DNA of 64,000 nt. Source: Prinsepia uniflora. Lineage: Eukaryota; Streptophyta; Magnoliopsida; Rosales; Rosaceae. Position numbers and translations under genes: made by a program. The stretch spans positions 11,318,501 through 11,382,500 of the forward strand of contig CM064873.1 in assembly GCA_032719365.1 (NCBI GenBank). Direction: 5' to 3'. The notes below the pieces were generated by a model. That model ran no database searches. It was not told where the DNA came from and was given only the letters and a program-made list of their open reading frames with translations. Shown here piece by piece: positions 48,122 to 60,463 of this stretch. How positions within the stretch are numbered: the first letter of the stretch is position 1; every line of letters begins with the position of its first letter.

Positions 48122-48165
48122 CACGACCCATCCCTTAATCCAGGGGGATTAGGGATGGGTCATGT
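48122..48165. repeat. Hairpin at right end of E
   Basis: CACGACCCATCCCTTAATCC and GGATTAGGGATGGGTCATG are inverted copies with a loop of about 4 bases (AGGG). Confidence 0.8.
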
Positions 48166-48440
48166 CATTTTAGGTTGTGTGGATAGGATTGGTTGTGAAT
48201 CTCATCACTCATTTTCTCACTTTCTCTTTCCATTTTATCGTACAAACATACAAACAAACAAAACAAACATACATTATCACCCATTCAACCCATCTTCATT
48301 TTGAGCACTTGTTGGACCAAACCAAAGTTGGGACTGTGTTCTAAGGACTCCTACGATCACTTAGACCTCAAGTTTGAAGGTTGAAAGACGTGGAGGTGAC
48401 AGTGTAAGTAAAGGAAGTTGGCCGAAATTTTAGAGGCTTA

Positions 48441-51223
48441 TGTAACGACTTGTCCCTAATTTTAAGGATTAATTAGGGATTAATGACGAATTAGAGAGGC
48501 TAATCAAGAACTAGCTGAGGATTAACGAACGTTCAGGGCGAAATTACGATTTTACCCTTAGACGAGGGTAAAAAGTTGACTTTTGAACCGAGAGATCCGA
48601 TGGCCGAGGACCGTTACGTAGATCGTGGCGATACTAATCTGTAGACAGGAGGCACGTCGAATTTGGACGTTTGACAAAAAAGTTACGGTTCACAGAATTC
48701 GAACGAACTATTGCATATTTTAAGAGGCAAGGGACTTTTGGCTTTAAGTGGGACCCAGATACTTTGGACAGGTCCAATGAATGAGTGACAAGTGTCACCC
48801 ATCCATTGCCCATCCAAACAGACACATGCATATCCCTTCCCCTTTGTTCGATCATTTCCCCATCCCACCAACCCGATCAACCCTTCAACCCAATCCAAGC
48901 CCTTCCCCATCTGATCTTGTGTGAAGCCCAGAGAATGAGGAGAGGGCCGTGAGAATAGTGGTTGGCCGAGAGCAGTGCCGCCGTGGACGGCGGAGGCCAC
49001 CCCATGCAAGGTAACCCGATTACACCCAAATTTTCATATCTTTGGATTCAAACATTATGGATAGTTTTAGTTGATTAGGATATGATTATTAGGTTGCTAG
49101 GAAGGTTTTTGGATAATTTTGGGTGGTGGTTAACGGCTGGACAACCCAAGGAAGAAACTGGGGAAACTGAACTGTGAGGGAAAAATCGAACCGATATGAT
49201 TTTACGGGTTTTTCGTGTTCCAATTGCATAGATAGATTCCTAGGGTCGAAATAGGAAGAATGGAATTGGATTGGATGAAAAAGAACGAAAATTATCCAGG
49301 GCTGGACCGGTCACGCCGGTCCAGGCGGACTGGATTACAGAGGCGAACCGGATTAGCCAGTCGGACCCGGTCGGTTGGAGGTTGAACACAACCCTGTGCA
49401 GGTACGTGAAACCCACGCGTCGGGCCATCCGACGACACGTGACGGCACGCGGGAAGGTTTTTGCGGAAAATTCCAACATGTGAAATCATCTATTCGATGT
49501 AACGAACATTCTGGGACTGGTTTCGAGTCGATCGGACATCGTCTCAATATAATTCGAGATGTCCGAAGGTTTAGGATCTTGTTTAAAAATAGTTAAAAAT
49601 CCCATAAATTTATGGGGATTTAGTGAGGGGTTAATTAAGTAGTTAGTAACCCTCTAAAGTGATTTGGACAAGTTTGGGAATCCCAGAGACGGCGATTGAG
49701 CCAGAAAGGCATATGGCGCGCATATCGAGGCGGCAGCTCGGATGGTGTGTGAGTGGACTTTCTTTTATGAATAAATGCATGCATAAATGTTTTATAAGTG
49801 TTTTAATACATGTGTTTTGATGCCATGAATGCAATTGTGTGTGTGTTTACGTATTGGCACGTATTTCAAGGTTTCTATTTTATACGTGCTTGTACACGTT
49901 TATGATTTCAGTTTAAACAAAATGGTTTTGAAAACTAAAACGACTCATTTGGTCTTGGTTTTGATTCGGGAATATGGCCCTATTGATGACCTACGAGTCT
50001 GGGTCGTGGTCGCGACAGGTACTGTGTGCACAGCGACGTACGACGAGACGTTCGCCTCCGGACTGGGGATGTGTTCCTTCAGGAGAGGTCACGATGCACG
50101 TCCCGTTGTCGAGCAGCCACTGAAGGCTCAACTTCGGAGTTCTGACGGTATTGGAGAGCGATCGGTGACGTGTGTACTATGATCTAGAGGTGGTCGCGGC
50201 AGTGATATGTTCACGACGACATACTAGGATTGAGAGCGATTCTAGACTGAGGGTTGCACGTATCACTATGATCGAAATCGTGACTGATCCTGAGGTATCG
50301 GGCATGGTGCCAGTTTTTTGTGAGTTCGAGCTTGATGCCCCATTAAATTATGAATTCGGGTTAGAGGCCCCGTTAAATCATAAGTTCGGGCTGGAGGCCC
50401 AGTTGCCTTGTATTACTAGGCGTGATTCCCATTTGTGCTTTTCCATACGAGTATGTATATACCCTCCTTATGAGCGTATTGGTCTCCTCCATATGTCGTT
50501 GATCCTGGAGTGTCACGATCCACTGCTTGGAATGAGTGACTCCAAGAGGGAGCACATTCCAAGAGTGAGAGATATGGTATAGTCTCGGACAGGGTCCGCA
50601 GACCGTCCTCCAGACGTCGTAGATCCAGGATTTTGGACGATTCCTCCCAGACGTCGTAGATCCTTGGGGTAGACTCGGAGTGAGACACCGAGTAGTGTGC
50701 ACACTTAGAGATATATCGTGACGGGTTATTTGATTGGGCATTGAGATGCTGAGGACTGGTATTATATGTATGTGTGTATGAGTTTTCACTGAGATGGTTT
50801 GGGCTGAGACCCACGTGTATCAGATTTGGGCTGAGACCTTGTGTTTCATGATTTGAAAGGAGACTCGTTCTGGGTTTCCTTATTTTGGATTTTGGGCCAA
50901 GGCCCCGTGTTCTATGTTTGAGAAATGGTTTTTGAATGCATGCATGTTTTTAGTGAAGGGCATAAATATCTTTTTATGAAAATATTTTTACAAATTATTT
51001 ATTTTGTCCACTCACAAATTTCGTGTTTTGAATGCCCTTCAAGTTGATCGCGGAAGCGGGCTGTAGCAGAGACCGAGGCATCACACTCCTCCTCCGGATC
51101 CTGGCGCTCTCTGGTGGTCCCGATTGTGCTAAGGATGGAATTATCTCTGGTCTGACACTTCGTGTCAGACGGGAGCAACCACTTCCCACGTTAATCCCTG
51201 GTGATTTGGGACGGGTCCTGTCA
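48441..51223 (+). repeat. Element F 5' LTR
   Basis: TGTAACGACTTGTCCC to ACGGGTCCTGTCA. Landmarks: U3 palindrome variant 48780-48803, GTGAGTGGAC 49749-49758, hairpin array 50298-50408, GTCCACTCAC 51006-51015, terminal hairpin 51151-51169 (TCTGACAC-3-GTGTCAGA). About 125 bp near 49000-49130 is absent from the 3' LTR. Confidence 0.92.
50298..50408 (+). repeat. GGGCTNNAGGCCC array of element F 5' LTR
   Basis: Four units of about 28-30 bp such as TTCGGGCTGGAGGCCCAG and TTCGGGTTAGAGGCCCCG. GGGCT or GGGTT can pair with the downstream GCCC or GGCCC. The copy in the 3' LTR is at 56706-56816. Confidence 0.8.
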
Positions 51224-51226
51224 AGT

Positions 51227-51238
51227 TGGTATCAGAAC
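51227..51238 (+). promoter_or_regulatory. Primer binding site of element F
   Basis: TGGTATCAGAAC, one base different from the A and B site (GAGC), three bases after the LTR edge. Confidence 0.88.
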
Positions 51239-54200
51239 GGGTTTTTCTCTCAGAATGTGCGCAAATGGAGGATGTGATGTCTCATTGATAGTAACAGCCC
51301 GTCATCAACCTGATAATTAGGGTATTAGTATGAGGATTCAGTGGAATCGAACCCTAGTTAGAGTACGTTTGGCACGAGGTACGATGGTTTAGGGTTCGAT
51401 TGGCAAAGGATATTGCGTTTCTCGAGAGATTGAATTCCGAAAGGTTGGAGCTCGAGTGGGATCATTGCACGTGTGAATCCAACGGCTTAGAGCAGCCTAG
51501 TTACTGGAGATAGGATCCAGTTGACCAGCACACTGTATGACGACCTGAGAGTTGAGATCGTCGGGTAATCATGACGGACGCGGATTAGAACAAAGTGGAA
51601 TCAGTTGAGGTTGGACATTAGGGTCTTCCACGACAGAATTGCGAAACGGATATTTTGTTGTTAGGAGCGGTCAGGCGCACGATAGCCTCTCATGCCATGG
51701 TTGGGTGTGTTGAATCCTGAAGGGATGTTGACTAGCAGAGGATGCCCAGAGTAGTTGTTGTGTGGCATGGTAAGATGTGATTACGACGTGTAGCAGTGGT
51801 GCAGCGTTAGGCAAGGAGTTTGGTCGAGTTCTGGTAAAGTCCAGCGGTTAGGAGCCGTAGAGTTACGAGGGGACGAGGTCCTCTGATTGTGATTACTAGT
51901 TGTTGGGACACCAGTGTCGGAGTACGACGACTCTTCAGAGTCGAGTGTGAGGGATCACTCGAGATGGACACACTCCCTGTAGCGAGCTGCTGGGTTGTGG
52001 TAACCCTAGATGGCGATTGATTGGGCGAGTGACTAGGAGAGCGGTACTTGTGGATAGGCTTCCGAGGTGGACCGATCGACGAGTGTTGTGTGTTGGACGG
52101 TTGGTGTTGGTGGTGAGTTGACCGTTTCGGTTTGAAGTCTCGGTGGTGATGTGTGTGGGTTGTGTCTATACGAGCTCATTGGTAGTTGCCATCATCGAGG
52201 GTGGATTTGTTGGTGATTGTTGAGACGTTCGACAAACGTTCATTTTCTGATATGGATTATCGGAATGGTCATAACCAGAGTCGTGGGGTACGAAGGAGGC
52301 AGGGCCCTTCCGACCCGAGCGAAGTTAAAGGGCGATTTCTCGGTAGGAGCAAGTTTTTAGCATTGGTTGATTCGTACTTTGTGTGGCGGTAATGCGAGAA
52401 CGTTAACGAAAAGAGACGACGAGCCATGAGCTGAAAGTAGCTTGGTCATGATATGCTCATGGTAAGGTTCTACTACTACACGGCGAGAAGGATTCGTCGG
52501 CTAGTGTCGATTCTTGGGAATCGTGATGGAGACGGTTAGGTTGACTACAGTTGATCATACCTCTTGAGTTTCATGTACGCTTGTTTGAGGAGAAATCTGA
52601 TAGTGAGAAATAGAATGGGTCACTATAGTAGTTATCGACAGTTGTCGTTGATCAGGAAAGAATGGACGATGTGAGTACGGTCGTGAGGATTAGTGACCGG
52701 TGGATCAGATTTGGCAGTATGCAGAGAGTTGACTGCAGATAACAACAGGAGCCTGCTGTGACTCTTCAGTCGAGCGGTACATCGGATTAGAATGAATTGA
52801 CATCCTTTTGGATGTGCATAAATGATCATAAACGGATAGGCGAGTTGGATTGATTACGAACATGTGGATGATGACCGAGTGAGTTGAGGACTTGGACTTA
52901 GTTTGTGATCAAGTTCAGTAGACGTGCCCTAGAGTGGTAAACATGTGAGGTCAATGGGCACTGAGTGGGACAGAGAGGATCCTGAGTGGCACGGTACAAG
53001 GTATGAGCTATACCTCGAGTGGCGGTGCAAAATATGTCCTATACTTGGAGAGGTGACAGGTACCCTAGGTCGCTGTGGACGGACGACACGAGTGTTAGGT
53101 GCTGGAATTTGATCCCATAAGGATTGGGATGTGCGAATTAGGTTACGGACGTGAACGGAGATGGAAGAAGCCGAAGAGAATCAATGGAAGTGTTTAGGCC
53201 TGAAGGAAAGGATTAAGCATTACAATAATTATCATAGAATACTCTTTGTCGGAGTATGAGGACTTCTAGCTCAGTCATTGGAAAAGTTAAGTATGCTTCT
53301 AATATGGTTGCAACTACTCTCAACTTGGAGACCGGTGAAGGAGACTTCTCGTTTTCTGCTCGTTAGCAGATAATGTTGGGTGCTGGGGGATGACATAGGA
53401 TGAACTTTGATGTCATCATCTTCAACTTTCCTCATGTGGATCGATGAGGAAGGAGACGACAGCTAAGGGTTCAAAGAAGGTGTAAGAACTGAACACCTAG
53501 GCTGTGGGTCAAATTTGAGTGACTTGGAGACCAGATGATTCTTGGTGTCACGGGATATGAAAAGTTAGTGCGCGAGGTGAGTCAAATTTTGTAGTGTAAG
53601 GATGATCTAGATGACGGAAGTGATTGTGACGACCATGAGGCGTTTAGACCGAGGTCTGGGTCGTCATTAGAGTGAATTGCCTTGCTGATTATGCTAAGCT
53701 AGGAGCAGAGGAAGTCCATCTTGTAAAACTGTAGAAGGATCCCTTAGAATAGTTGGTGAGATTACAAGACAGGGATAGGAAGTGGGGAGAAATGTGAGAC
53801 GAGGATGATATGTGGATATCGATCAGGAAAAGATAAATAGCCGATGCCTCGAGTTGGATTTGAGGATATAGATTGTATTGCTTTGAGGCTGGCTGGTGAC
53901 AAACGTCTGAGTGGTGAACTACAGTCGGAGTTAGGAAAAGATGGACCATCGATAAGAGTCGAAAGAGTAGTAAATCGATGAGTAATATGATCGGATATGG
54001 TCCGACATATTGGTATGATGACTGGACATTGAATGATGTGTGCTTGAGCAGCGTTGTTGGAGAGGGTTCATATATTAGGTTAGCCGAGAGCTCAGGGCCA
54101 TGCGGGCCAGAGGAACCCTAGTGACGGTGTGTGTTTCCTGTTGTGACAAGTATTCGACTTAGGATCCAAGTACGCCCAAGAAAGGTGAGACACTGATTGT

Positions 54201-54953
54201 GTATCGGCAGGACAAGTAGTACGACAATTGAGACTCGAGGTGAGTCTAGGAGTCAGCGACGATCGCTGAGTGATGTGAGATATGATATGAGGATTCGAGA
54301 ATGAGTTGAGCTCAGAGTAGCGCAACGAAAGCGCAGTAGAGCCGAGCGTTACCAACTAGTCACGATCACGATCTTGGACTTAGGGAGTGTTCGAGGAGAA
54401 TGGTACCCCCTTCGAACAGTGGATTACGGTTGTGAACCATTCAGTGACAGAGGTTGAGTATCGTCCCGTGGGAGCAGTGCGGTTAGTTGTCGGATCGGAT
54501 GCTGAATAAGATATCGGCTCTGATTTTCGGATAAGAATGGTCGTCAAACTGAAAAGCTGACTTCGAGTGTCAGATAAGAAGAACCATCAAGCTGAAAAGT
54601 TGACTTGATGGCAGCTTGTATTGTAACCTGCTGGGTGTAGGTTGGAACGTGTCAGAAAGGTATACTAAAAGGATCTAAAATCAATTTAGTATAACTGACC
54701 TGTCAGAGTGAGTGACAGGCGAGATCGACGAGCGTCGATGCCTCAAGTGAGACCTACGAGTTGAAGTGTGGCTTTGCGAGAGTTGATTTGAAGCTTTGGA
54801 AGCTCCGGTGATGGTATGTTACGTACTGACGAGTACGACGGTGGTGTCGGACGTGTACGTGTACCGGAGGGTACCCGAGTCGAGGGACACGGTTGGATTT
54901 CCACAGTTTGGTTGTGGAATTGGGTCGGTTTGAATTTCGAGGATGAAATTCCT

Positions 54954-54967
54954 GAAGGGGGAAAGTT
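54954..54967 (+). promoter_or_regulatory. Polypurine tract of element F
   Basis: GAAGGGGGAAAGTT adjacent to the 3' LTR. Confidence 0.8.
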
Positions 54968-57153
54968 TGTAACGACCCGTCCCTAATTTTAAGGATTAAT
55001 TAGGAATTAATGATGGATTAGCGAGGCTAATCAAGAATTAGCCGAGGATTAACTGACGTTCAGGGTGAAATTACGATTTTACCCCTAGATAAGGGTAAAA
55101 AGTTGACTTTTGAACCGGGAGGTCCGATGGCCGAGGGCCAAGGACCGTTACGTAGATCGTGGCGATACAAATTCGTAGATAGGCGACACGTAAAATTTGG
55201 ACGTTCGACGGAAAAGTTATGGTTCACAGAAGTTCGAACGAACTATTGCATGTTTTACGAGGCAAGGGACTTTTGGCTTTAAGTGGGACCCAGATTTTTT
55301 GGACAGGTCCAATGGATGAGTGACAAGTGTCACCCATCCATTGCCCATCCAAACAGACACATGCATATCCATTCCCCTTTGTTCGATCATTTCCCCATCC
55401 CACCAACCCGATCAACCCTTCAACCCAATCCAAACCCTTCCCCATATGATCTTGTGTGAAGCCCAGAGAGTGAGGTGAGGGCCGTAAGGATAGTGGCTGG
55501 CCGAGAGCAGCGCCGCCGTGGACGGCGAAAACCGAAAGCTGGACAGCCAAGGGAAGAAACTGGGGAAACTGAATCGGGAGGGAAAAATCAAACCGATAGG
55601 ATTTTAGGGGTTTTTCGTGTTTCCAATCGCATAGATAGATTCCTAGGGTCGAAATAGGAAGAATAGAATTGGATTGGATGAAAAAGGATGAAAATTGGCC
55701 GAGTTATGGGGCAAAACCGGTCACGCGTGTCCAGGCGGACTGGATTACAGAGGCAAACTGGACCGGCCGGTTGGACCCGATCGGCCGGAGGTTAAAGACA
55801 ACCATTTGCAGGCGTGTGAAGCCCACGCGCAGGGCATCCGGCGGGGAGTGACGGAGCGTGGGGAGGTTTTTTAGGATAGTTCCAACATGTGAAATTATCT
55901 ATTTGATGTAACCAACATTCTGGGACTAGTTTCGAGTCAATCGGACATCGTCTCTATATAGTTTGGGATGTTCGAAGGATTAGGATCGAGTTTAAAAATA
56001 GTTAAAAATCCCAGAAAATTAGGGGGCTTTATTGAGGGGTTAATTAAGTAGTTAGTAACCCTCTAAAGTGATTTGGACAGGTTTGGGAATCCCGGAGTCG
56101 GCGATTGACCCGGAAAGGCATACATCACGCATATCGCGGCGGCAGCTTGGACGATCTGTGAGTGAACTTTCTTTTATGAATCGATGCATACATATATATT
56201 TAATAAGTGTTTTAATACATGTTTTGTGATGCCATGAATTCAATTGTGTGTGTTTACGTATTGGCACGTATTTTGAGGTTTTCTGTTTTATACGTGCTTG
56301 TAAGCGTTTATGATTTCGGTTTTAAACGAAATGGTTTTGAAAAGTAAAACGACCCATTTGGTCTTGATTTTGATTCGGGCATGTGGCCCTATTGATGACC
56401 TACGGGTCTGGGTCGTGGTAGCGACAGGTGCTGTGTGCACGGCGACGGACGAAGAAACGCTCGCCTCCAGACTGAGGATGTGTTCCTTCCGGAGAGATCA
56501 CAATGCATGTCCCGTTATCGAACAACCACTAGAGGCTCGACTTCGGAGTGCTGACGGTATCGGAAAGCGATCGGTGACATGTGCACAATGATCTAGAGGT
56601 GGTCGCGGCGGTGATATGTTCATGGCGACATACCAGGATTGAGAGTGGTTCTAGATTGATGGTTGCACGCATCACTATTATCGAAATCGTGACTGACCCT
56701 GAGGTATCGGGCCTGGTGCCGGTTTTTTATGAGTTCGGGCTTGATGCCCCGTTAAATTGTGAATTCGAGCTAAAGGCCCCGTTAAATCATAAGTACGGGC
56801 TGGAAGCCCAGTTTCCTTGTGTTACCGGGCGTGAGTCCCATTTTTCGTTTTCCATACGAGTATGTATATACCCTCCTTATGAGCATATTGGTCTCCTCCA
56901 GATGTTGTTGATCCTGGAGTGTCAAGATCCACTGCCTGGAATGAGTGACTCCATGAGGGAGCACATTCCAGGAGTGAGAGATATGGTATAGTCTCGGACA
57001 GGGTCCACAGACCGTCCTCTAGACCTCGTAGATCTTGGATTTTGGACGATTCCTCCCAGACGTCGTAGATCCTAGGGGTAGATTCGGAGTGAGACACCGA
57101 GTAGTGTGCATACGTAGAGATATATCGTGACGGGTTATTTGATTGGGCATTGA
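54968..57153 (+). repeat. Element F 3' LTR, truncated by insertion of G
   Basis: Begins TGTAACGACCCGTCCC. Relative to the 5' LTR it lacks about 125 bp after 55527 and has scattered substitutions; its GTGAGTGGAC box is mutated to GTGAGTGAAC (56158-56167). Confidence 0.92.
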
Positions 57154-60100
57154 TGACAGGACCCGTCCCAACTGGACGTCAAAAACCGTACCCGGTCCTG
57201 CTCCCGTCTGACAAGTCAACAGAAAGTCCGAAACTACCCTTCAATACCTGCCAGACAAGGGAATTTTTGCGCCTGTGCCCGTACATACCTCCACCTCTAG
57301 AATAGCCTCGATCAACGCGCCACGACCTGAAGGGTTAACAAAACAGAAAAGGTGTGAGTGGACAAAAATGACCTCTTATAAAAACATTTACCAAAATACA
57401 TTCTTACCCTCCAGTTTTCACAAACTTGCATGCATATCGTAAAACATGAGTAATAGTATGAAATCATTCAAGTATGAACAGTGGACCGATAAAATCAAAA
57501 CATATTTTCCCATGGTCCACAAAAACTCATGTTCACCAAATCAGTTTAACATCTCAAAAGTTCACAATTTCTTTAAATCATTTTAACCGCTAAACCACGG
57601 TTTCCTCAAAATCATTTTCCATAAACCACGGGACTTATTTCCATATCCTGTTGCTTAGAGTCACGTTTATCCCTGCAACGCGTGCATATCAATAGGCTCA
57701 AGGACCGCTCAAAATCCGAGCATCCGCTGCTGTGAACACATCATCAGTCAGCAATCCGTCGCTGGGAAAAACCTCACCAGCCGACGATCCGGATCTCGTG
57801 AACACATCACTTACCGATCCATGTAATCCAGCACATCTGATCTGAGTCAAGCCTCCCCTGGGCTGCAAGACAAAGATCGTGCTACGTGACCTCTTCGGGG
57901 TAAACACTTCCATCCCGAAGGCGAGCGTTATCTCCAGGGTGCACTCCGGGGAAAAACATATTTTCTCCCGAAAGCCCTAAATATCCGCAACATATCACCA
58001 TCACAAAAACCAGTGAAAAACAGTTGCATTAAAAACCAAATCATATATCAATACAGGGTCTCAGCCCCAAGTTAACCAAAGTCCCGATTTACTTTATAAA
58101 TCCGAAATCATCAATATCATCATATAATCACATGGAAAATGCAAATCCAATCAGAAACACAATTCCATTGGGTCCCAACCCCAAAATATCAATTTCACGT
58201 AAATCTGTGCAACCGTAAACCCGAGTTGCCACGAACACGTAAATCCATAAAAGCAATCATTGACTCATATTCCGAGTCCAAATATCATTTTCAACCCGGG
58301 CCTAGCCCAAAACATCATTTGCACGTTCCTCGTAAAACGTGCCCGAAAGACTGATTAAAATAATCACGAAAATACCAAAAATCATCAAATTCACATGTAA
58401 CTCCAAATCCGAGTCAAAATCATTATTTACTTGGGTTCTCACGCCCACAATATCATTTTTAACCAATTTCATGATTTCTCGAAAAGCGTGCCAGAATATA
58501 ATAATATAATAATCATGAAACCGAGAAAATCGAGAAATCACCGAATCAAAGCATCAATCATGTCAAATCATAGAAAATCATATAAATAAGCATTTTAAAC
58601 CATATATGCATGCATCACAGTTAGAAAACCAAAAGTCCACTCACACACACCGTTCAAAACGGTTCGTTTCCGAGCTGCACGTTTTTCCGTAAAATCTGGA
58701 AATCACAACTCCTGCCCAAAATCATTATAGAGGGTTACTAACATCTCAAAATACATCATATAATTTTCCCCAATTTTTCCGGAATTTAAATACGTATTTA
58801 ACTCGTAAAACAAAACTTCGGATACGCGGAACATTATCGAAACAATATCCGATTTCACCGAAATCAACGTCAAAATGTTCGTTACACTGAGAGGATCAAA
58901 AGTCATGTTGACCTCACCTTGAGACTAGGCCGGACGCGCCCTCACGCGCCGCCGTGAGTGGCTGCGCGTGAAACCCACGCGCCAGCTACAGTGTCGTCGT
59001 TCAAGCCCGTTTGTCTGGTAAACGGGTCGTTCAACCCGCGATCAGACCCGGCTGGTTTTCAGTCAATTCCACACTGTTTTCATCAATTGAGCATCCAGTT
59101 AGTTTCGTTATAAGTTCAATTAGGGTTCTGTAACCTTAATTACTTGAAACATTACCTCAATCCTCACGATCAAGGATGAACAATCGAAGGACCTCCGGCC
59201 ACTGTTCATCAGTCGAATTACCTCAATTCCACAAGATTTCCCAAATTGATTCATCAGGAAGCTTCATTGATCACAGGTAAACCTTTCCCCCAACTCAATT
59301 GGATCAAATCATTGCTCAATCTTCACGACTCAAACTCGAACATCCGAACAGTGTGCAACCATGGAGTTTCCACCTTGGCCACTGATTCCTCCCAATTGAC
59401 GAACCCAGAAGCATCAATGGACCATGAGGAATTGTTTCCCCACCTCAATTTCGTCGTTTGATCACGCATTGATCACGACTCAAGCTCGATATCTCCCACT
59501 GTTACCAAACCCGTTCAGAGCCAATTGGGCATGAATTCCTCTCGTTTTTGATTTGAAACAACTCGTCTCAACCTCAGGAAGCTATTTTCAATGTCCAATT
59601 CGATCATCACAGCTCAATTCGACCAATTCGATTTTTCCTCCAAATTTTCTAAAACCCGAAATCCCAGTCCTCAGCTCTCAATTAATCCCTCGTTTTTCCC
59701 AGTTCAATTCACTCTCAAATGCTCACACTTTGGTTCAGAAATGGAAGAGAATTGGAGGTTGGGAGAAAACTGATTTGTGGTTTGTACACGGTTGAAGAAA
59801 ATATGGGAGATTAATGGAAATTAGGATTAATTAATTAATTTAATATAATAAAACATAATAATTAGGTCTCCCCCAAAATCATGGATCCATGTTTTGTGCC
59901 TGATTTTAAGGGATGAGTGACACTTGTCACTCATCCAAGTGTGCTCAGTCACCGGGTACTGTTCATTATTAAAATATTATTTTATTCCCGGTTCGTTCGG
60001 TTAATCGAGCCCGATTCCGTGACCATAACTTCGTCGTCGAATCTCCGATTTCGGCATGCCGCCTGTCGTTGGATTCGTATCGACGAGACCTACGTAACGG

Positions 60101-60447
60101 TCCTTGGCCCTCGTCCGTTGGACTTCCCGTCCAAAAAGTCAACATTTGGCCCCTACTATGCCAAATTACCAATATACCCCTCAACTTCCGAACATCATAA
60201 CTTTCTCTACGAATGTCGGAATTGAACGTGCCACCTGTCTATGAACTCGTGACGTCCCGAACTACGTCACAGTCATCGGCCAAAGTCCATTTGACCGCCC
60301 GAACTAAAAGTCAACATTTTTCCCACGCTAGGGGCAAAACGGTCATTTTGCACGTTTCGTCCGATTTCACTCAACTAATCCCCGATTAGTCATTCTAATT
60401 CGTAATTAATTAATATTCAATCCCGATATTCGGGACGGGTCATTACA
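57154..60447 (-). repeat. Element G 3' LTR
   Basis: TGACAGGACCCGTCCC to CGGGACGGGTCATTACA. Landmarks: GTGAGTGGAC 57354-57363, TTGCATGCAT about 57426, a region of GGGTCTCAGCCCC and GGGTCCCAACCCC hairpin words spaced about 100 bp apart (58047-58460), GCATGCATCA about 58607, GTCCACTCAC 58635-58644, U3 palindrome 59912-59935, AT-rich TATA-like stretch about 59830-59860. Confidence 0.92.
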
Positions 60448-60463
60448 ACCTTCCCTCCTTAAA
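60448..60463 (-). promoter_or_regulatory. Polypurine tract of element G
   Basis: In element sense CTTTAAGGAGGGAAGGT beside the 3' LTR, preceded by AATTTCGGAAACGAAATT (NFGNEI tail). Confidence 0.8.

Larger units (their letters stand above)
47264..48167 (-). mobile_element. Aberrant small insertion E with inverted U5 ends
   Basis: A 904-bp segment flanked by a perfect 5-bp duplication TTTTA (47259-47263 and 48168-48172). Left end CGACACGACCCATCCCC and right end GGATGGGTCATGTCA are inverted copies of the same U5 terminus, not one U3 and one U5 end. Read left to right: U5 and R of an LTR in reverse, a CCGAGTCTTTAAACTC array (47801-47939), the leader (about 47957-48079), a primer site in reverse (48080-48091), 25 bp of a second LTR end, then a hairpin (48122-48165) completing the right terminus. 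U3, polypurine tract and most of the internal domain are missing. Confidence 0.75.
47105..48440 (+). mobile_element. LTR H, 5' part, interrupted by E
   Basis: Starts TGTAACGACCCAGACC. The sequence runs to 47263, is interrupted by insertion E, resumes at 48173 and is cut again by element F at 48441. The 3' end is not in the window, so neither its length nor a target duplication can be checked. Confidence 0.55.
51224..54967 (+). other. Element F internal domain, non-coding
   Basis: 3.7 kb, G-rich on the plus strand, without gag or pol motifs and with no frame above about 90 codons. Starts with the leader that pairs with U5 (51267-51314). Ends with AATTTCGAGGATGAAATTCC, a sense NFEDEIP tail, then the polypurine tract. 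Confidence 0.85.
48441..57153 (+). mobile_element. Non-coding LTR retrotransposon F (LARD-like), 3' LTR interrupted
   Basis: 5' LTR 48441-51223, primer site 51227-51238, internal domain 51224-54967, polypurine tract 54954-54967 and 3' LTR from 54968. The 3' LTR stops at 57153 where element G begins, at the point matching about 50742 of the 5' LTR; the rest should continue to the right of G, outside the window. Flanking bases at the left are GCTTA. No gag or pol. The termini, U3 module, core, GTGAGTGGAC box and U5 hairpin follow the family plan. It is a third subfamily, distinct from A and B. Confidence 0.9.

Noticed and set aside
50172..50582. 136-codon frame repeated at 56581-56991
   Set aside because: Again a pair of LTR positions (element F). 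The frame crosses the hairpin array and its translation follows the repeat unit, so it is a by-product.
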